A stretch of DNA of 64,000 nt, taken from the NCBI RefSeq assembly GCF_017562075.2, contig NC_054084.1, positions 31,141,158 to 31,205,157 on the forward strand. The letters are read 5' to 3'. Shown piece after piece: positions 22,312 to 35,100 of this stretch (position 1 is its first letter; every line of letters begins with the position of its first letter). A program made the translations under genes and the position numbers. This stretch comes from Anopheles merus. Taxonomy: Eukaryota; Arthropoda; Insecta; Diptera; Culicidae. The notes beneath the pieces were generated by a model. It ran no database searches. It was not told where the DNA came from and saw nothing but the letters and a program-made list of their open reading frames with translations.

Positions 22312-22857
22312 ATGGCAAACAAAAACAGCTATAAGTATAATGAAAAAAAAACTCAACACAAACTGAAGCGACAAAACTACAAAAAGTAAGAAAGAAAGGC
22401 AACAAAAAGGGAAGGGTGATGACAACAAGTGGAAAGGAGGTTTGTTTATTTTCGCACGTACCCGGCCGCTCATTGTTGGTTGGTAGGGGGAGCGCGTTGG
22501 GTAAACTCACCCAAGACGCTGCGGTACGATTGATCCAGGTGGACGATCGGTAAGACGATCCCCCAACCGATGGAACGGATGGATGGTAGCACGGGGAATG
22601 ATGCTTATGAGATGGGTCAATTCGCCGTCCAACACGTCGGCACTCCACCTCGGATGTGCTAATGCATAATGATGTGTTGCTCATTATTCTCCCAAACGTA
22701 TGTCACGACGACACACACCAGTCCGCGTCCGCGTTACAAATCGATATTGTGTCCCACCGGGTACGGGATACAGCTGACCAACATTGACCTTCATCAGCAG
22801 CACCGTCATCATCACCACATGATGTGCAGTGCAGTTCTCAAGTGTCCAGCAGTTACT

Positions 22858-22937
<80 letters not shown>

Positions 22938-23716
22938 TCTCTTTCTCCGCCCTGTTGTGTGGGGTACGGGTTCTCCGTGTCGGTTGGTCAATTTGCTACT
23001 CAATTAAGCAAGCACCCACAAACACGGGACCGCGTTCGCTCGTCGCTTGTGTCCAACACACGCAAACCAAAAATGTGTAGCGCATCATCTTCACGGCCCA
23101 ACGAATGGGGCATATCTTGGCACGTGTCACTCGCTCGTCTAATAACTGTAACCCAGAGAATCGGGCATATGAGGGGCTGTCGACGACAGCCCGTAACCGT
23201 AACACGTATGACCTGTTCTCTTCTCCCTTTCTGCCGCTCGCTGGTGGGTTGGAACCTGTTCTCCGGTTCACTTTACAGGCGTGTGTAGCAGTCCCAAACA
23301 ACCCGTTCGTTGGGTAGCGCAATCCGTAGAGCGAAGAACTCGCATGGACGGAAGTTGCTGTTTTTTTTTCTCTTCGCTTTATCTCTTATGTTAGCCCCCG
23401 CCTTTAATTATGCTCCGCACTGGTTTTCTCGATTACGCTCGATGGTGTGATGCGCCATGCCAACTGTGTCGCCTCCCAGCTGGATAAGTAGGTTGGGGAA
23501 GGAAGGTGCGTAACTCCCAATGCAACTTGATCACAAATGCATTTGCGTGCTCGATTCGTACGCACCAACGCAAGTAGAGTACAGGCTCGCGGTGCAGTTT
23601 ACAGCTCTTGAGAGATACCAAGTGCAAAGAAACACTTTTGATGTGGCTTGCATAATATTTTTAACCATTTCCAACACCAAGGCCGGTTCCGTGGTGCAAC
23701 CGTTAAAGTACACCGA
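22312..23716. other. Intergenic, no supported gene; CT microsatellite at 22858-22946
   Basis: AT-rich at the left, then mixed composition. The only clear structure is a CT array with occasional TTT interruptions at 22858-22946. Open frames crossing it are repeat translations. I see no splice-supported exon. Confidence 0.5.
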
Positions 23717-23944
23717 TTACAGGGTTTTCCAGGTGTTTTCATAGATGTGGGACCCATTATTCTCTCAGACTCTTTCCTACGCGAAATGAACCTAATGCAA
23801 TGGGAATTGGACTTCATAGCTGCCTCGTTTGACAAATCTAATAGGAATAAGGGGTGCCATAAGAGTCCAATTTCTATTATATGAAGTTCACTTCCAAAAG
23901 GAAAGAGTCAAGGAAGTGTCCCACAATTATGAGAACCCCTGTAA
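23717..23944. mobile_element. Small fold-back MITE
   Basis: The left end TTACAGGGTTTTC and the right end, read on the minus strand, TTACAGGGGTTCTC are inverted copies. Similarity continues inward: both arms have GTGGGAC followed by GACTCTTTCCT. An inner pair around ATTGGACTT and AGTCCAATT also folds back. The total is about 228 bp with no coding capacity. The duplication at the ends is short (TA or TTA), so the superfamily is unresolved. Confidence 0.5.
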
Positions 23945-24659
23945 GTACGTACACAACAAGCTGCATTTGATTGTCTTGGGTTCAACATCTTACATGATCT
24001 GGCTATGGGTAGGTGGTAACACACCACACAAACACAGAAGAGTCATCAAGTTAATGGGTCAAAGGCTTTTTGCAGTTGTTTGTGCAATCTGGTCTAGAAG
24101 CAAGAAGTTCAAGTCCCTATTCCAGGTCTCAAAAAGACTGTAGAACATACCCAATAATCACGCCAAATGCCGCCTGGATCGAGTGATCATCACATTAGAC
24201 ATCACATTAGAGATCATGTAAAATGCCTTTCATCCTTTGGTTCAATTGTTAAAAGTCAACTGGTTAAACGCTGTGTATGTAGATGATGTCAGACAGTGGT
24301 GTGCGGATGAGTAATGAGAAGATCACTATTTTTAAAAATGATCATGAATAGCTGCTCTCAGCATGCTAAGTAAATGGGCAATTAAACCGTTGATTTTCAG
24401 TTTGACCCAAGACTCAAGACTCTTTATTTGTTGCAATTATACATCAATTTTAACTTAATTAACGGTCATATTGTTATGATTAGTAATTTGAGGGTTTCGT
24501 TTGCTTCACGCTCTCTATTAGATATCAAGGGTGACTTGGATGGTTTTACAGTAAGCACAAGACCTTCTGCAAGACCGGACGAGTTTCATTTGCTATCTAG
24601 ACCATTCCCGACTATCCGTTTACACGGCATTTAAAATTAAGTCTAGTAAGTTTGTAAAC
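23945..24659. other. Intergenic, nothing recognised
   Basis: AT-rich unique-looking sequence. A short tandem ATCACATTAGA pair lies near 24188-24212. No exon, RNA gene or element end is supported. Confidence 0.4.
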
Positions 24660-24835
24660 GGCGGTCCCGTGGTACAGTCGTCATGCCCGTCATGGGTTCA
24701 AGCCGGACAATGGACCGTTTCCCCGTAGCAAGGACTGACTATCTGGCTTGCGTGGTGATGAATTAAGTCTCAAAAACCTGTATAGGCCGGCATGTCCTCA
24801 TTGGACTTTACGCTAAATAGAAGCAGAAGTATGTA
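24660..24835 (+). mobile_element. tRNA-derived SINE, SINE200-like (copy 1)
   Basis: It starts GGCGGTCCCGTGGTACAGTC, a pol III A-box region. A B-box-like GGGTTCAAGCC follows, then the body CCCCGTAGCAAGGACTGACT and GTGATGAATTAAGTCTC. The same order occurs on the minus strand at 29848-30031. Relative to that copy, about 20 bp between A-box and B-box are missing. The identification as the anopheline SINE200 type is from general knowledge. Confidence 0.7.
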
Positions 24836-25355
24836 AAGGGGCAAGCAACGGGGTGTGCAAATTCTCAGAGAAACATTTTAAAAGAAGGACATTCTTCATT
24901 GCGACAACTTCATCATTCATGTCCAGGTGGAACATTTTTCAACCCATACAGTACATATCCACTACCATCCTTTCTCCCTCTGTTAGTATAAACCCGGTTG
25001 CCCCCAGCAATCCAATGCATACTAGATGGGGTAGTTGCGTGTAGAGGTAGAGGTGGGTGCCATTATTACTGTTTTCCGTGCTTTAATTGCCGGCCCGGGG
25101 AAGGCACGCGGTCCGGCCACCTTGTGCGGGAGGGATAGTTGGAGGGCGTATCGTGGGAAGAAAAGGACTCGCGGTGGAGTTTAAAAGTATGAACCATGCT
25201 ACGAGTCCTTCGCAGTCGTTGCTAGGTGTGCCTTGAAGCAGGACGACGACCACGTGCTCTGAGCGTATCTGGCTTATTTCAACACCACCTGTGCGCCGTT
25301 CTTTGGACGACGAAGAGTTTTTTGGACAACCTTGTGGTGATTTTGGCGTGAAAGG
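24836..25355. promoter_or_regulatory. Upstream region of the GST gene
   Basis: 520 bp between the SINE and the GST start codon, presumably containing its promoter and 5' UTR. No TATA box or known xenobiotic-response element is evident to me. Confidence 0.3.
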
Positions 25356-27606
25356 ATGGCTCCCCTGATTCTGTACCACTTTCCGGGCTCGCCACCCTCC
25401 CGGTCGGCTCTGCTGGCATTGCGCAATTTGGATCTGGATGCCGAGGTAAGTAGCACTGATTAAGTGAGAATTAAGTGTATTTTTTTGAAGAGTGAAAAAT
25501 TGAATTAAATGGGTGTAGAGTACATGATGAATTTTTGAGTTCCAGGGCACCAATGTTTGTTTCAAAAAAAAAATAATAATAATCCATATTGAAAAAGCTT
25601 TTCCGTACTATCGAACCGGAATATCTTGATCGATATCTTTACGGGCTTTACTTAAATTATACAAATCTATTCAGTGCGAGGTTAGTGTAGTGGTGGGAGC
25701 TCGGAATCGGACCTACCCGAGCCGATTCCGATGCTGGAATCGATTTCGATTCTGGAGCCGATTTTGGAGAAAAATTCTGGAGTTGAATCCCGACTCGATT
25801 CCGGAATCAGAATAGGTCCCAGAATCAGAATCGGCTCTGCAATCGGAATCGACCTGGGAATCCCAATTTGTTCCGGTAACAGAATCAGAATTGACTGCAT
25901 ATTTGGAATTAGATCCGGAATCCGAATCAGTTCTTGAATTCAAATGAGAAGTTTCAGAAGCAAAATCTGTCCGGGAATCTCTATGAGAATGGATCGCTTA
26001 CAAGTAAATTTTTAATTTTTGGTGATAATCAACACGTAGCATCATTGGATCCAAACGTCTCTTCTTATGGAGATGCCGAAACTGACTCCAATTTCGAAGT
26101 CGATTATGATTTCGGAGCCAATTCCGATTCCAGAGCTGATTTCGATTACGGAACCGATTCCGATTCCCAAACCGATTATGATTCCGGAGCTGATTCCGAT
26201 TCTGAAGTAGATTCCGTAAACGATTTCGAAAACTGATTCCGGACCTACTATCCGGAATCAATTCCAGAAAACTTTGGACCTAGCCGAGGGAAAACTTCAT
26301 TGTTCCCATCACTAGGTTATAGCGCTACAGTTTTTTTTCCACCCATTATTGGACATCAAAATCAAGGTCGAAAAAGACGTTGAATGTCACGCAATTTGTT
26401 AGCCTCTGGTCTTCCCTCCTAACACCTCCGCATTAAAAGGTTTTTAAACATCTGGCATGTGGGGGCATTGTTTCCCATCATGAATGTTTGCTGCACGACG
26501 ACGTCATGTCTGTGTAATATCCTGGTTGCAGAACACCAACAATGGGAATATACATTTGATGTAAAATGTAAAACATTGTAGAAAATTGCATGTACGCTTC
26601 ACCTTTGTACTCGGTCAATCGGCACGGATCGATATGAGTGATCCCCTACAACTTCGAAACGGAAGACGACGCGTCGCCCTAAGGGTCATGATTTATTTAT
26701 TGTTTGGCAAAGTCTGAAGTCCCACACAGAAGAGTAAACAGAAGAAGTCCACTCCTCTCCCTCCATACTGGCGAAACCTCGGGAATGGGCACTGGGCATA
26801 GAGTATTGGGGCTTTTATAGCATGTTTATGTGGGGTCTACTTATTGATTTTACCGGACATTAGCATTGGATCTAGGTTAGCGACTTCTGTGTGTGTGAGC
26901 GACTTTTGCGTGCCATGATTACCAATTCATTATTCCTAATTTACTCCCTTTTTTAAGGCGATAAATCAGACACTTTGATGTAGCCGATTAATAGGTAGTT
27001 GATTATCGGACTGTGATACATCGTTGTATTTCGTTCCAGGTGAAAATAGTGAACCTGTTCGCCGGCGAGCATCTGGCGGACGAGTTCGTTGCGATCAACC
27101 CAGACCACACCGTGCCGACGCTCGTCGACGAGGACTACATTCTGTGGGAGTCGAAAGCGATCGTCACGTACCTGGCGGAACAGTACAAGCCGGGCTGCAC
27201 GCTCTACCCGTCCGAGCCGAAAAAGCGCGGGCTCATCAACCACCGGCTCTACTTCGACTCCGGCACACTGTTTGTGGCGCTGCGCAACGTGCTCATGACG
27301 GTGCTGCGCTCCGGCGAGACGCGCATCGCGCAGGAAAAGAAGGACGCCGTGTACAAGGCGCTGGAAAAGCTCGACTCCTATTTGGACGGGTGCGATTGGA
27401 TTGCGGGCGAGGAGTGTACGCTGGCCGATCTGTGCGCGTTGGCGAATGTGGCCACGCTGAAGGAAATCGGAGTGGGGATGGAGGGCTACGCCAACATTAG
27501 CGGCTGGTACGAGCGATGCCGCGAGCTGGCCGGATTCGACGAGAACGAGGAAGGCGCTAGCTTCCTTGGAAATGCGTTCAAATCGAAGCTCGAGGAACCG
27601 TTTTAG
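25356..27606 (+). CDS. Glutathione S-transferase, insect delta/epsilon-like
   Basis: Two exons, 25356..25445 and 27040..27606 (phase 0), encode 218 residues. Family role: cytosolic conjugation of glutathione to electrophiles; delta and epsilon GSTs detoxify insecticides and oxidised lipids. The thioredoxin-like N-domain starts PLILYHFPGSPPSRSALL. The catalytic-serine region reads SPPSR where most delta/epsilon enzymes have SAPCR. The cis-proline motif is HTVPTLVDED, followed by ESKAIVTYLAEQY. The helical C-domain has the N-capping-box type signature TLADLCALANVAT. The 1.6-kb intron between the first 30 codons and the rest holds a hAT-like element. The position is solitary, with no neighbouring GST in the window. 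I cannot assign class or number without a tree; it may be one of the unclassified mosquito GSTs. Confidence 0.88.
25688..26314 (-). mobile_element. hAT-like non-autonomous element with internal GAATCGG minisatellite (copy 1)
   Basis: The ends are TAGTGGTGGGAG at left and, read on minus, TAGTGATGGGAACAATGAAG at right. Flanks of 8 bp match at 6 of 8 positions (GGTTAGTG / GGTTATAG), fitting a degraded hAT target duplication. The inside is mostly degenerate repeats of GAATCGG/CCGATTC-type units of about 18-24 bp. A conserved unique block (AGAAGTTTCAGAAGCAAAAT) is shared with the copy at 34448-35033. It lies in the GST intron and has no coding frame. Confidence 0.65.
26315..27039 (+). other. Remainder of the GST intron, nothing recognised
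   Basis: Mixed composition with no supported exon. It ends in the acceptor CGTTCCAG before 27040. Confidence 0.5.
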
Positions 27607-27759
27607 AGGAGGGGGGAAGGGAAAGGGTGGGGCACAGTAGAAGCATTTGTCACACCCAAACGGGAAGAGTAGCCGTCGAGCTCAGCGGCATGTACGATTG
27701 CACTTTCGCAAAATTGCGCTTGCATTTCTTAACTATCACCACACCATCGTAAACGGTAA

Positions 27760-27891
27760 AATAAAGTAGCGCGCACTGACGAAAAGCACCGAAGCATTTG
27801 GGATTTTACTTCATTGAAATACTTCCTTCTACAGCCGGATAAAGGGGTAGTGTGGGTATACGGTTGAATCCATTTCTTCCTCAAATTTATT
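27760..27891. terminator. Facing poly(A) signals of GST and ATRX/XNP
   Basis: AATAAA on plus at 27760-27765 ends the GST gene (3' UTR about 170 bases). AATAAA on minus at 27886-27891 is the likely end of the ATRX/XNP mRNA. Confidence 0.5.
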
Positions 27892-29125
27892 TAAATTCGT
27901 TTTTTGAATGAGAATCACAACTCAATGTCACTTTGTATGTACAGCTATGGTACTGCAGACTTCTTTTAAATACAGAGTTCCTTGTTTCCCCCTTAAATTC
28001 CATCTTCCACTCACGTTGAGCGATTGTTCATCGCACAATCAGTTCTTAATGCGCCTTCTTTCTCCTTCTCTCTCTAAGCTAGTCCCCCCTCAGTAGAAGC
28101 TACTTACATTTACGCTTTAAACACAGCACCAGATTTACACGACCGGTTTCGAGCAATTTCAAAAGCCTTATCCTTTCTTCTCCCCGTTCTCACGTACCCG
28201 GACTACCACAAACATCAAGAATGAGAAGATAAATCACTAGTGATAATCGTATTCTTTTTGCTCGGTTTTTCCTATTTGTTCTGGTTCAGGACATTCTACG
28301 AGCAACAGACGAGCACGAGGAGAGTGTACGATCGTTTTAAGCCTACACAACCTTTTGGGGGTTTGGTATGTGTGTGGCACACACCACATTATTTACACGA
28401 TACTAATCGTCTCCATTTGCAATGGCCTACTTTGACGGCCTCGTTGGCCTCGTTGTGGTAGTTTTGTGCGCTTTCTGTTGCTTTCCGTATTTAAAAGCTT
28501 AACATTAGTGTATCGTTAAAATGCTTTAGTTTTTCTATCGCAAATGTATTAAATTCAAAATGGGTAGGTGTGTGTTCGCTTACCTGCCGGTAAATTGTTC
28601 TGATCCCTATCTGCAACCTTCTCTTTCGCTCGTTTTCCACCAGTTTTCCAATTCGAAAGATTCCTTATCCAATTACACATCCGGTACTTATACTGTATAT
28701 CAGAAAACTGGCTCCCAACTGCCGCCGCTATCTATCTAGCATAAATAGTGTGTTGCCATTCAAGAATAAGTTAATTACAGTGCAATAATCTACCGTACAC
28801 CGTACTGCTCTATTTACATTTATAGGACGTTCGTATTTACTGACGACATACTGATACACACACACACACACACACTCACACATACATATGCTACATATGC
28901 CTCATATTATGCTCAAGAGATAATAAAAGCTCCCCTTCGCTTAATTTCTGATTCGAATGCATAAATTACGCACTGCTACGAACGGTGGCATGACATAGAC
29001 ATCAATCAATCTATTCCCGTTTTCCATTACTGGTATTCTTATGCTGCTAGTGGTTTTTAAATGTTACTGCTTACCACTATCTATAAATTACACTAACACC
29101 GGTGCCGGTTATTGCAGGAACTTCT
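27886..29125 (-). other. Probable 3' UTR of ATRX/XNP
   Basis: About 1.24 kb between the inferred stop codon at 29126 and the minus-strand AATAAA at 27886-27891. It holds a short CA tract near 28857-28875 and no other supported gene. Confidence 0.4.
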
Positions 29126-32100
29126 TCACTCCAGTACTACAACATCCGTATGATCGCCTGAAAGTGAAAGCAAGAAAAGCGTGTACAGTTTGTTGTTGGG
29201 TCGAGCTGCAGTAGGATTTGTTAAAAGTCAGCGCACCGCTTGCTATAATTTACCTTTGCCGTTCTTTGGTTTCGCTGCTGTGTTGGTGGTGGTGGTGGCG
29301 GTTTTGGCAGTGACCGTTATACCTCCACCTAATCGACTACCCACAACGAATGGTGCACTGGCTGGAATTGTTGTTACGATCGTACTGTTTGCGTTTTGCT
29401 GCCAACGATAATGTAGAACAACGTATTAAAATAAAGCAGTTTAGAGTTTGCAATGTTATTGTTTTAAATATGTGCATCTAAATGTCTGTATGAACTTTTT
29501 AAGCAAAGCAGAAAATCCAACACCACTCACCGTATTATCTTCCAGCCTGGGACGCTTCATGGGTGGCGTACCCGGCATAACTCCCAAATGCGACGACAGC
29601 GTCTTGGGAGCGTTCTTTGCCGCCGTCGAGTCGATGCCGCGGCGTCGAATGATCATACTGTTCGGTGTCGGTTGCACACCGGCCGTTAGTGACGTCGTTG
29701 CGGAATTACTGCCAGCGGCACCGGCACGAATAATGTTCCCCATCGGTAGGTTGGCTTTCACTGTCGCTGTTGTCATTGTGGTGGTTGGTGTGCTGTTGGG
29801 TAAACAAATCAAGAGAAACGGTGTAAAAGACAATTGGTGGTGGATTTATTCTTCTTCTGTATGGCGTATAACGTCCCTACGCGGACATGGGACTTAATTC
29901 ATTACCACGCAGCCGGATAGCCAAAATTCTTGCTACGGCGAGGCGGCCCCATTTTAGGTTTGAACCCATGACGGGCATGTTATTGGGTCGTTCGAGTTGA
30001 CGACTGTACCACGGGGCCGCCCCGTGGTGTTGGTGGATTTGGTGATTGTAAATACCTACCCAGCGGGCTTGAGTGTAGTCGTCCCAGCTGCTGCTGCTGT
30101 TGCTTTGTTGATGAGGATCTGCTGAGATCCCTGTGTCGAGGGCAAGATCCGTCGCATGGTGGGCGATGCCACCGCTCGCCGTATCACAAGCTCTTTGCCC
30201 ACATCCTTGTAGCTGTAGTTGAGCGTGGACCGGGTGGGCTGGCCTGTACTACCGCTGCCAGTGGTCACGCCACCCGGTGCTGCCGACACAGGCAGAATAA
30301 TGTTTGCGGTTGGTATTACCGTCATTGTGGTAGCGGGCGCAGATGCGCCGGCAGCCCCCGTCACACGTGGTCCCGGATTGGGTGTGATAATGCTGGCGGA
30401 ATTGCTTTTCGTTATCGTGATACCCCCGGTGGAGGCACCCGTTGCAGCAGGATTGATGGTTATGGGGCTTTTGCCCGCCCGGTTGATCACTGCCGGTGTG
30501 CGGTTTATCTGACTTATTGGTGGATTTGGTCGGCTAACTAACACGGGCTGCTGCTGCTGCTGCTGGATGGAGTTGGTTGAAGGTGTTGAACCTAACGAAG
30601 TCTTCACCATGGTCGAGGAGGCTGCCGTACCCGGTAGTCGAGGGGGCGCACCCGGCACACCCGGCGGGTTGTTCAGCTTACCCGTCATGCTGGCCGCGGA
30701 CAGTAGCGTGACGGGGGTAATCTTTGCCGCCGAGCTCGACTTTTGCAGCGCGCTCGCAGGACGGACAGCAGACTGTGTAGCGATCGTGCGGGCTGCAGTA
30801 GGAGGAGCCGTTACACTGCTAACGATCTGGCTGGATTGTTGCAGTTGAGTCAGCTTGGGGGTGGCGGCTACTAGTGGAGCTGTCGACGCTGTAGGAGTAG
30901 TGACGGGTTTTTTAACAGCCCTAGAACCTGCGCCACTCAACGGGGATACGGACGTTTTCATCGGTATCACCGTCATTGGGCGACTTTCGGGCTTGGATTT
31001 GGGTGGTGCTGGTGCTGGCGCCGATTTCACCGCCGTTATTGTAGTGGTGTTCGACAGCGTTTGCGTTCTGCCCAGTCCGGACTGTTTGGCCAGCGCGTTC
31101 AGTGGGTTGATTTTAATCTGCGAGCTCACACTACTAACCGTCGCCGGTGATGGTTTCGCCATCGCTTTGGCGGCACCTTTGCCGACAGCGGAGGTAGTGA
31201 CGATGGTGGGCGGTTGCGTCACACTCACTACAGAAGTAGGCGCTGGAAGTGGCGGTGGCGTGGGTTGTTGTGGTTGTTGTTGTGGTTTAGTCGTAATGGA
31301 AATTCCACTCTTTGCCGGTTTGGTGGTAATTGGCGTCGTCGTGGTTGTTGCTGCCGTTCGCTGATCTGCAGATCCAGAAAGCATATATCTCATCCCAGCA
31401 GGCGTTGCAGCAGGTGTCGACGTGGCGGGAGACGATAACGGTCCTGTGCTGTTCGCAACAGGAGATGGCAACGAGTTGCCCTTGTTACTCCCGGCAGGAG
31501 ACGGCAGCGGACTGTTCTTCTTATTCGCACCGACGGCCGTTTGTACCGTCAGTGGGCTGCGAGACAATGGCGACGGTTTGCTTGCCGCCGTTGGCTGTTT
31601 GTTCGCTGCCGTCATTTTGAAGGTGGGCGATGGTACCCTGGGCTTCAAGGCTCCACTTTTCGCTAGTGCCTGCTGGGCAGGGGTGGATGCGCTGCTCACG
31701 CTGGTGGCGATGTTTGCACGCGCCAGCTGCAGTCGGCTTGGCATCGGGTTGGAGATGATGGGTGGAGCGGGTGGGACAGCAGCTGGTACGGCGGTTTGCA
31801 AACTGCTCTGCTTCGCCGGTACCTTCGCAGTCGAGGGTTTGGGCAGCTGCTGTGCCAAATTGCTTAGTGTTTTGGTAGCTTTCGTGGTGTCCTTCCCACC
31901 ACTGTTCGTGTTGGACGGTTCCGTGGCACTGCTTGGGGTCACTGTCGTACTGTACGGCGTGCTGTTGAAGTTATTTCCCGTGCCACGTTTGTTTGGCACG
32001 TCCTGCGCCTTTGCTGGCGCAGTTGACGTGCGGCGCGATTTGTCCTCCTCTTCGCTCGGGTTAGCGACAGCGGTTGGTGTGCGGGCCGGTACTGCCGAAC

Positions 32101-35100
32101 TAACCGGCCCTGACCGCAAACTAGACGCAGGCGGTGTCGCTGCCAGTCTGTTTTCTGCGAAACTGTCCCCTGCGGAACGGTTATTCGCCACTAGATTGCT
32201 CGGTTGCTCCCCGGCGGTTGTACTCTTGGGTGGGCCCTGTCCAATCGATAGCGATAAAGCCGTTGCCGTTGAGGACAGTAGAGAGGGAGTGCTGATGCTG
32301 CTGTTGCTGCTGCTGATGGGAACGGTTAACGCACTGCCACTATTCGATGTCATCGGTGACGAAGCCGTCAGTGGGAAAGCACCTCCCGCACTGCTGCGCG
32401 GCTGATTGTCCAGCGTGGGCGATAGCAGCGGTACAGTGCGCGGCGAGAATGGACTAGAAACGCCCGCCGTTGCCAGTGCCGAGGCTGACATTTGTTCGGT
32501 CAATCGGTTAAACAGTGCTTTCGTGACGGAATCGTAGCTGCTACTGCTGCCGCTGCTCGATTTGCTTGCCGGTGGTGGTTGCGGTGGGTTTGCTTTCTGC
32601 AGCGAGGCAATGTTTGAAATCGATAAACCCGACGATGCCGAAGCCTGCAGCGCATTAGGCGACAGCAGGGACGATGCACCACTTTGCGCATAGTCACTCA
32701 TCTGCTTTAGCGGGCTGTAGTGAGCGGACGGACTGGCCCCGCTACTGCTTAGCGCGGTGTGATGTGCTGCCAGCTCCGCCAGCGACGAGCTCGAAGACCC
32801 GCCCAACAGGGACTGGCTGAGGCTGGTGAGGGCGGACGACGACAGACCGCTGGCACCGGCGCCTGACTTGCCCGACAACAGGCTGAGCATGCTCGCTAGC
32901 GAAGACGTCGTGCCGTAGCCTCCTCCACCCCCGCCTTTGCCGGTCGATGCTCCTCCTCCTCCCGGGCTGCTCGCCGGTCCGATCGGTGGGAGCATCGACT
33001 GGGCGCCGTTTGCCATCGGCGACGAATGGCCCCCCAGTGGCGGCATACCGTAATCCATTGCGCCCGCCCCGGACAGCGGGAAGCTGCTGTACATCTTGGC
33101 AAAGGCCGTCGCAAAGGCCGGATCGTTCATCAGCGTGCTGTACTGCTGCGAACCCGCGTACTGCATGTAGAGTGGTGGCCGGCCCATCGAGCTGCCGTAC
33201 GAGGCGGCGTAATCGCTCCGGTACATATCGCCGGCACCGCCCATTGGCAGCCCCATGGCACCCGGATAGCCCATGGCGCTGGCGTAGTACGGTGCCATCG
33301 GCGAACCGTATGCAGACGAGCCCAGCAAACCGCCGAGCTGGGCCGCTGCCGCCGCACCCATCGAGTTGAGCTGCGACAGGTAGGACCGGTTCTCGTTGTT
33401 CTGTATCTCCCGCTCGTACGCCGCCCACGCCTCCTTCTTCTCCTCCTCGCTCAGGTCCTGCTCGGGCTTGTTCTCGAGCAGCGAGTCGTGCTCGTGGTAC
33501 TTCAGTATCTTGTTCGGGTAGGTGCGCAACAGCGACGCCAGTATGTCGTCCGCCGGCAGGATCGGCGTCTCGCGCGTCATCTCCGACACCTTCGTGAGCG
33601 TATACAGTTCCGCCAGCTCGCCGTAGCTGTAGTGCCGATCGATCTGCTGCTCGTCCACCACCCGGAAGCTGAGCGCCTGTTTCGTGACCGAGCGCGAGTA
33701 CACCTTCTCCTCCATCGTGCCGGCCGCAATCAACCGGTACACGTAGCACTTGCGCTTCTGCCCAAGACGGAAGATGCGGAAAATGTTTTGCTGATCGTTC
33801 GAAGGATTCCAGGACGTGTCCAGTATGATCACCCGGTTCGCGCCGGTCAGATTGATGCCCTGGCCTCCCGCTTTGGCCGAGATGAGGAAGCACTTGGTGC
33901 GCTTGTTCTGCGGATCGTTGAACGACGTGATCATCTGATGCCGGATCGACTTTTGCGTCTTCCCGTCTAGCCGGTAATAATCCTTGCCCGGTTCCCACGG
34001 TCCCTTGAATGCGCTGTACGCGTACGCGTCTGACAGCTGCGGGTTCTCCTCCTGGTGGTGAATCTTGGCCATGAAATGCTCCACCATGTTCAGCACCGAC
34101 ACAAACGCGGTAAAGATGAGCACCTTCTCGCCCCGCTCGTTGCAGTGCTTCAGTATTTCGAACAGTATCCACAGCTTGTTGCTTGGAAACAGTGACTCCA
34201 GGTCGGCGATCTGCAGGTACTGGCGCCACCAGTCGTTCGTCACTGACAGCTGGCCGCTCTTGATGTCGTTGTGATCGTCCGGCGACTCGTCGTCGCTGTC
34301 CGGCGTGGCCGTTTTGCGCGCCGCGTCCCGCCGATTCTTCTCCAGGTTGGCCGATTCCCACGCCTTCTCCAGCACTTTCGGGTGCGTCCAGATCTGTGAA
34401 AAAGTGTTTGAAAAGGGCAGAAAGCGTTACAAAGGGCCGCTTCTAATTAGTGATGGGAAAAATGAAGTTATCTGGAACCGATTCCGCATAGTAGGTCTAG
34501 AATCAGTTTACGGAATCAATTCCGGAATCGGCTCCGGAATTGAAATCGGCTCCGGAATCGAAATTGGCTCCGGAATCGAAATCGGCTCCGGAATCGGTAT
34601 CGCTTCCGAAATCGGAATCGGCTCTGGAATTGGCTCCGGAATTGGCTTCGGAATCAGAATCTCATAGAGATTCCCGGATTTTGCTTCTGAAACTTCTTAT
34701 TTGAATGCAAGAATGGATTCTTATACCGAAGCTAATTCCAATTCTGTTGTCAATTATAATTCCGTTATCGAAGCAAATTGTGTTGCAAGGTCGATTCCGA
34801 TTTCGAAGCCGATTCTGATTCCGGAGCCGATTCCGATCCTGGAATCGATTCCAAAGCCAACTCCGGTATCGGCTGCAAATTCAACTCCGGAATCGGAAGC
34901 AGAATCAACTCCGGAATCGGCTGCAGAATCAACTCCGGAATCGGAATCGATTCCAGCATAGGAACCGGCTCCGGAATTGATTCCGAACACGGAATCGGCA
35001 TCGGATAGCTCCGATTCCGAGCTCCCACTACTACTCCAAATACACTCAATCGTGTCCCAATCACCTTTCGCAGCGAGGTGTAATCGGCAATCAGTTTGAA

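Noticed and set aside
24660..24740. A true tRNA gene
   Set aside because: The A- and B-box-like blocks are present, but there is no cloverleaf with acceptor stem and anticodon arm. The same sequence recurs elsewhere, so it is a SINE head.
25688..26314. CRISPR-like array in the GAATCGG repeats
   Set aside because: The repeats are degenerate and contiguous with no unique spacers, and the genome is eukaryotic. They are a minisatellite inside a transposon.
31422..32405. 327-codon plus-strand frame with hydrophobic runs
   Set aside because: It is opposite the Ser/Thr/Pro-rich XNP tail; Ala/Val/Gly/Leu runs are the complement of those codons. No promoter or introns.
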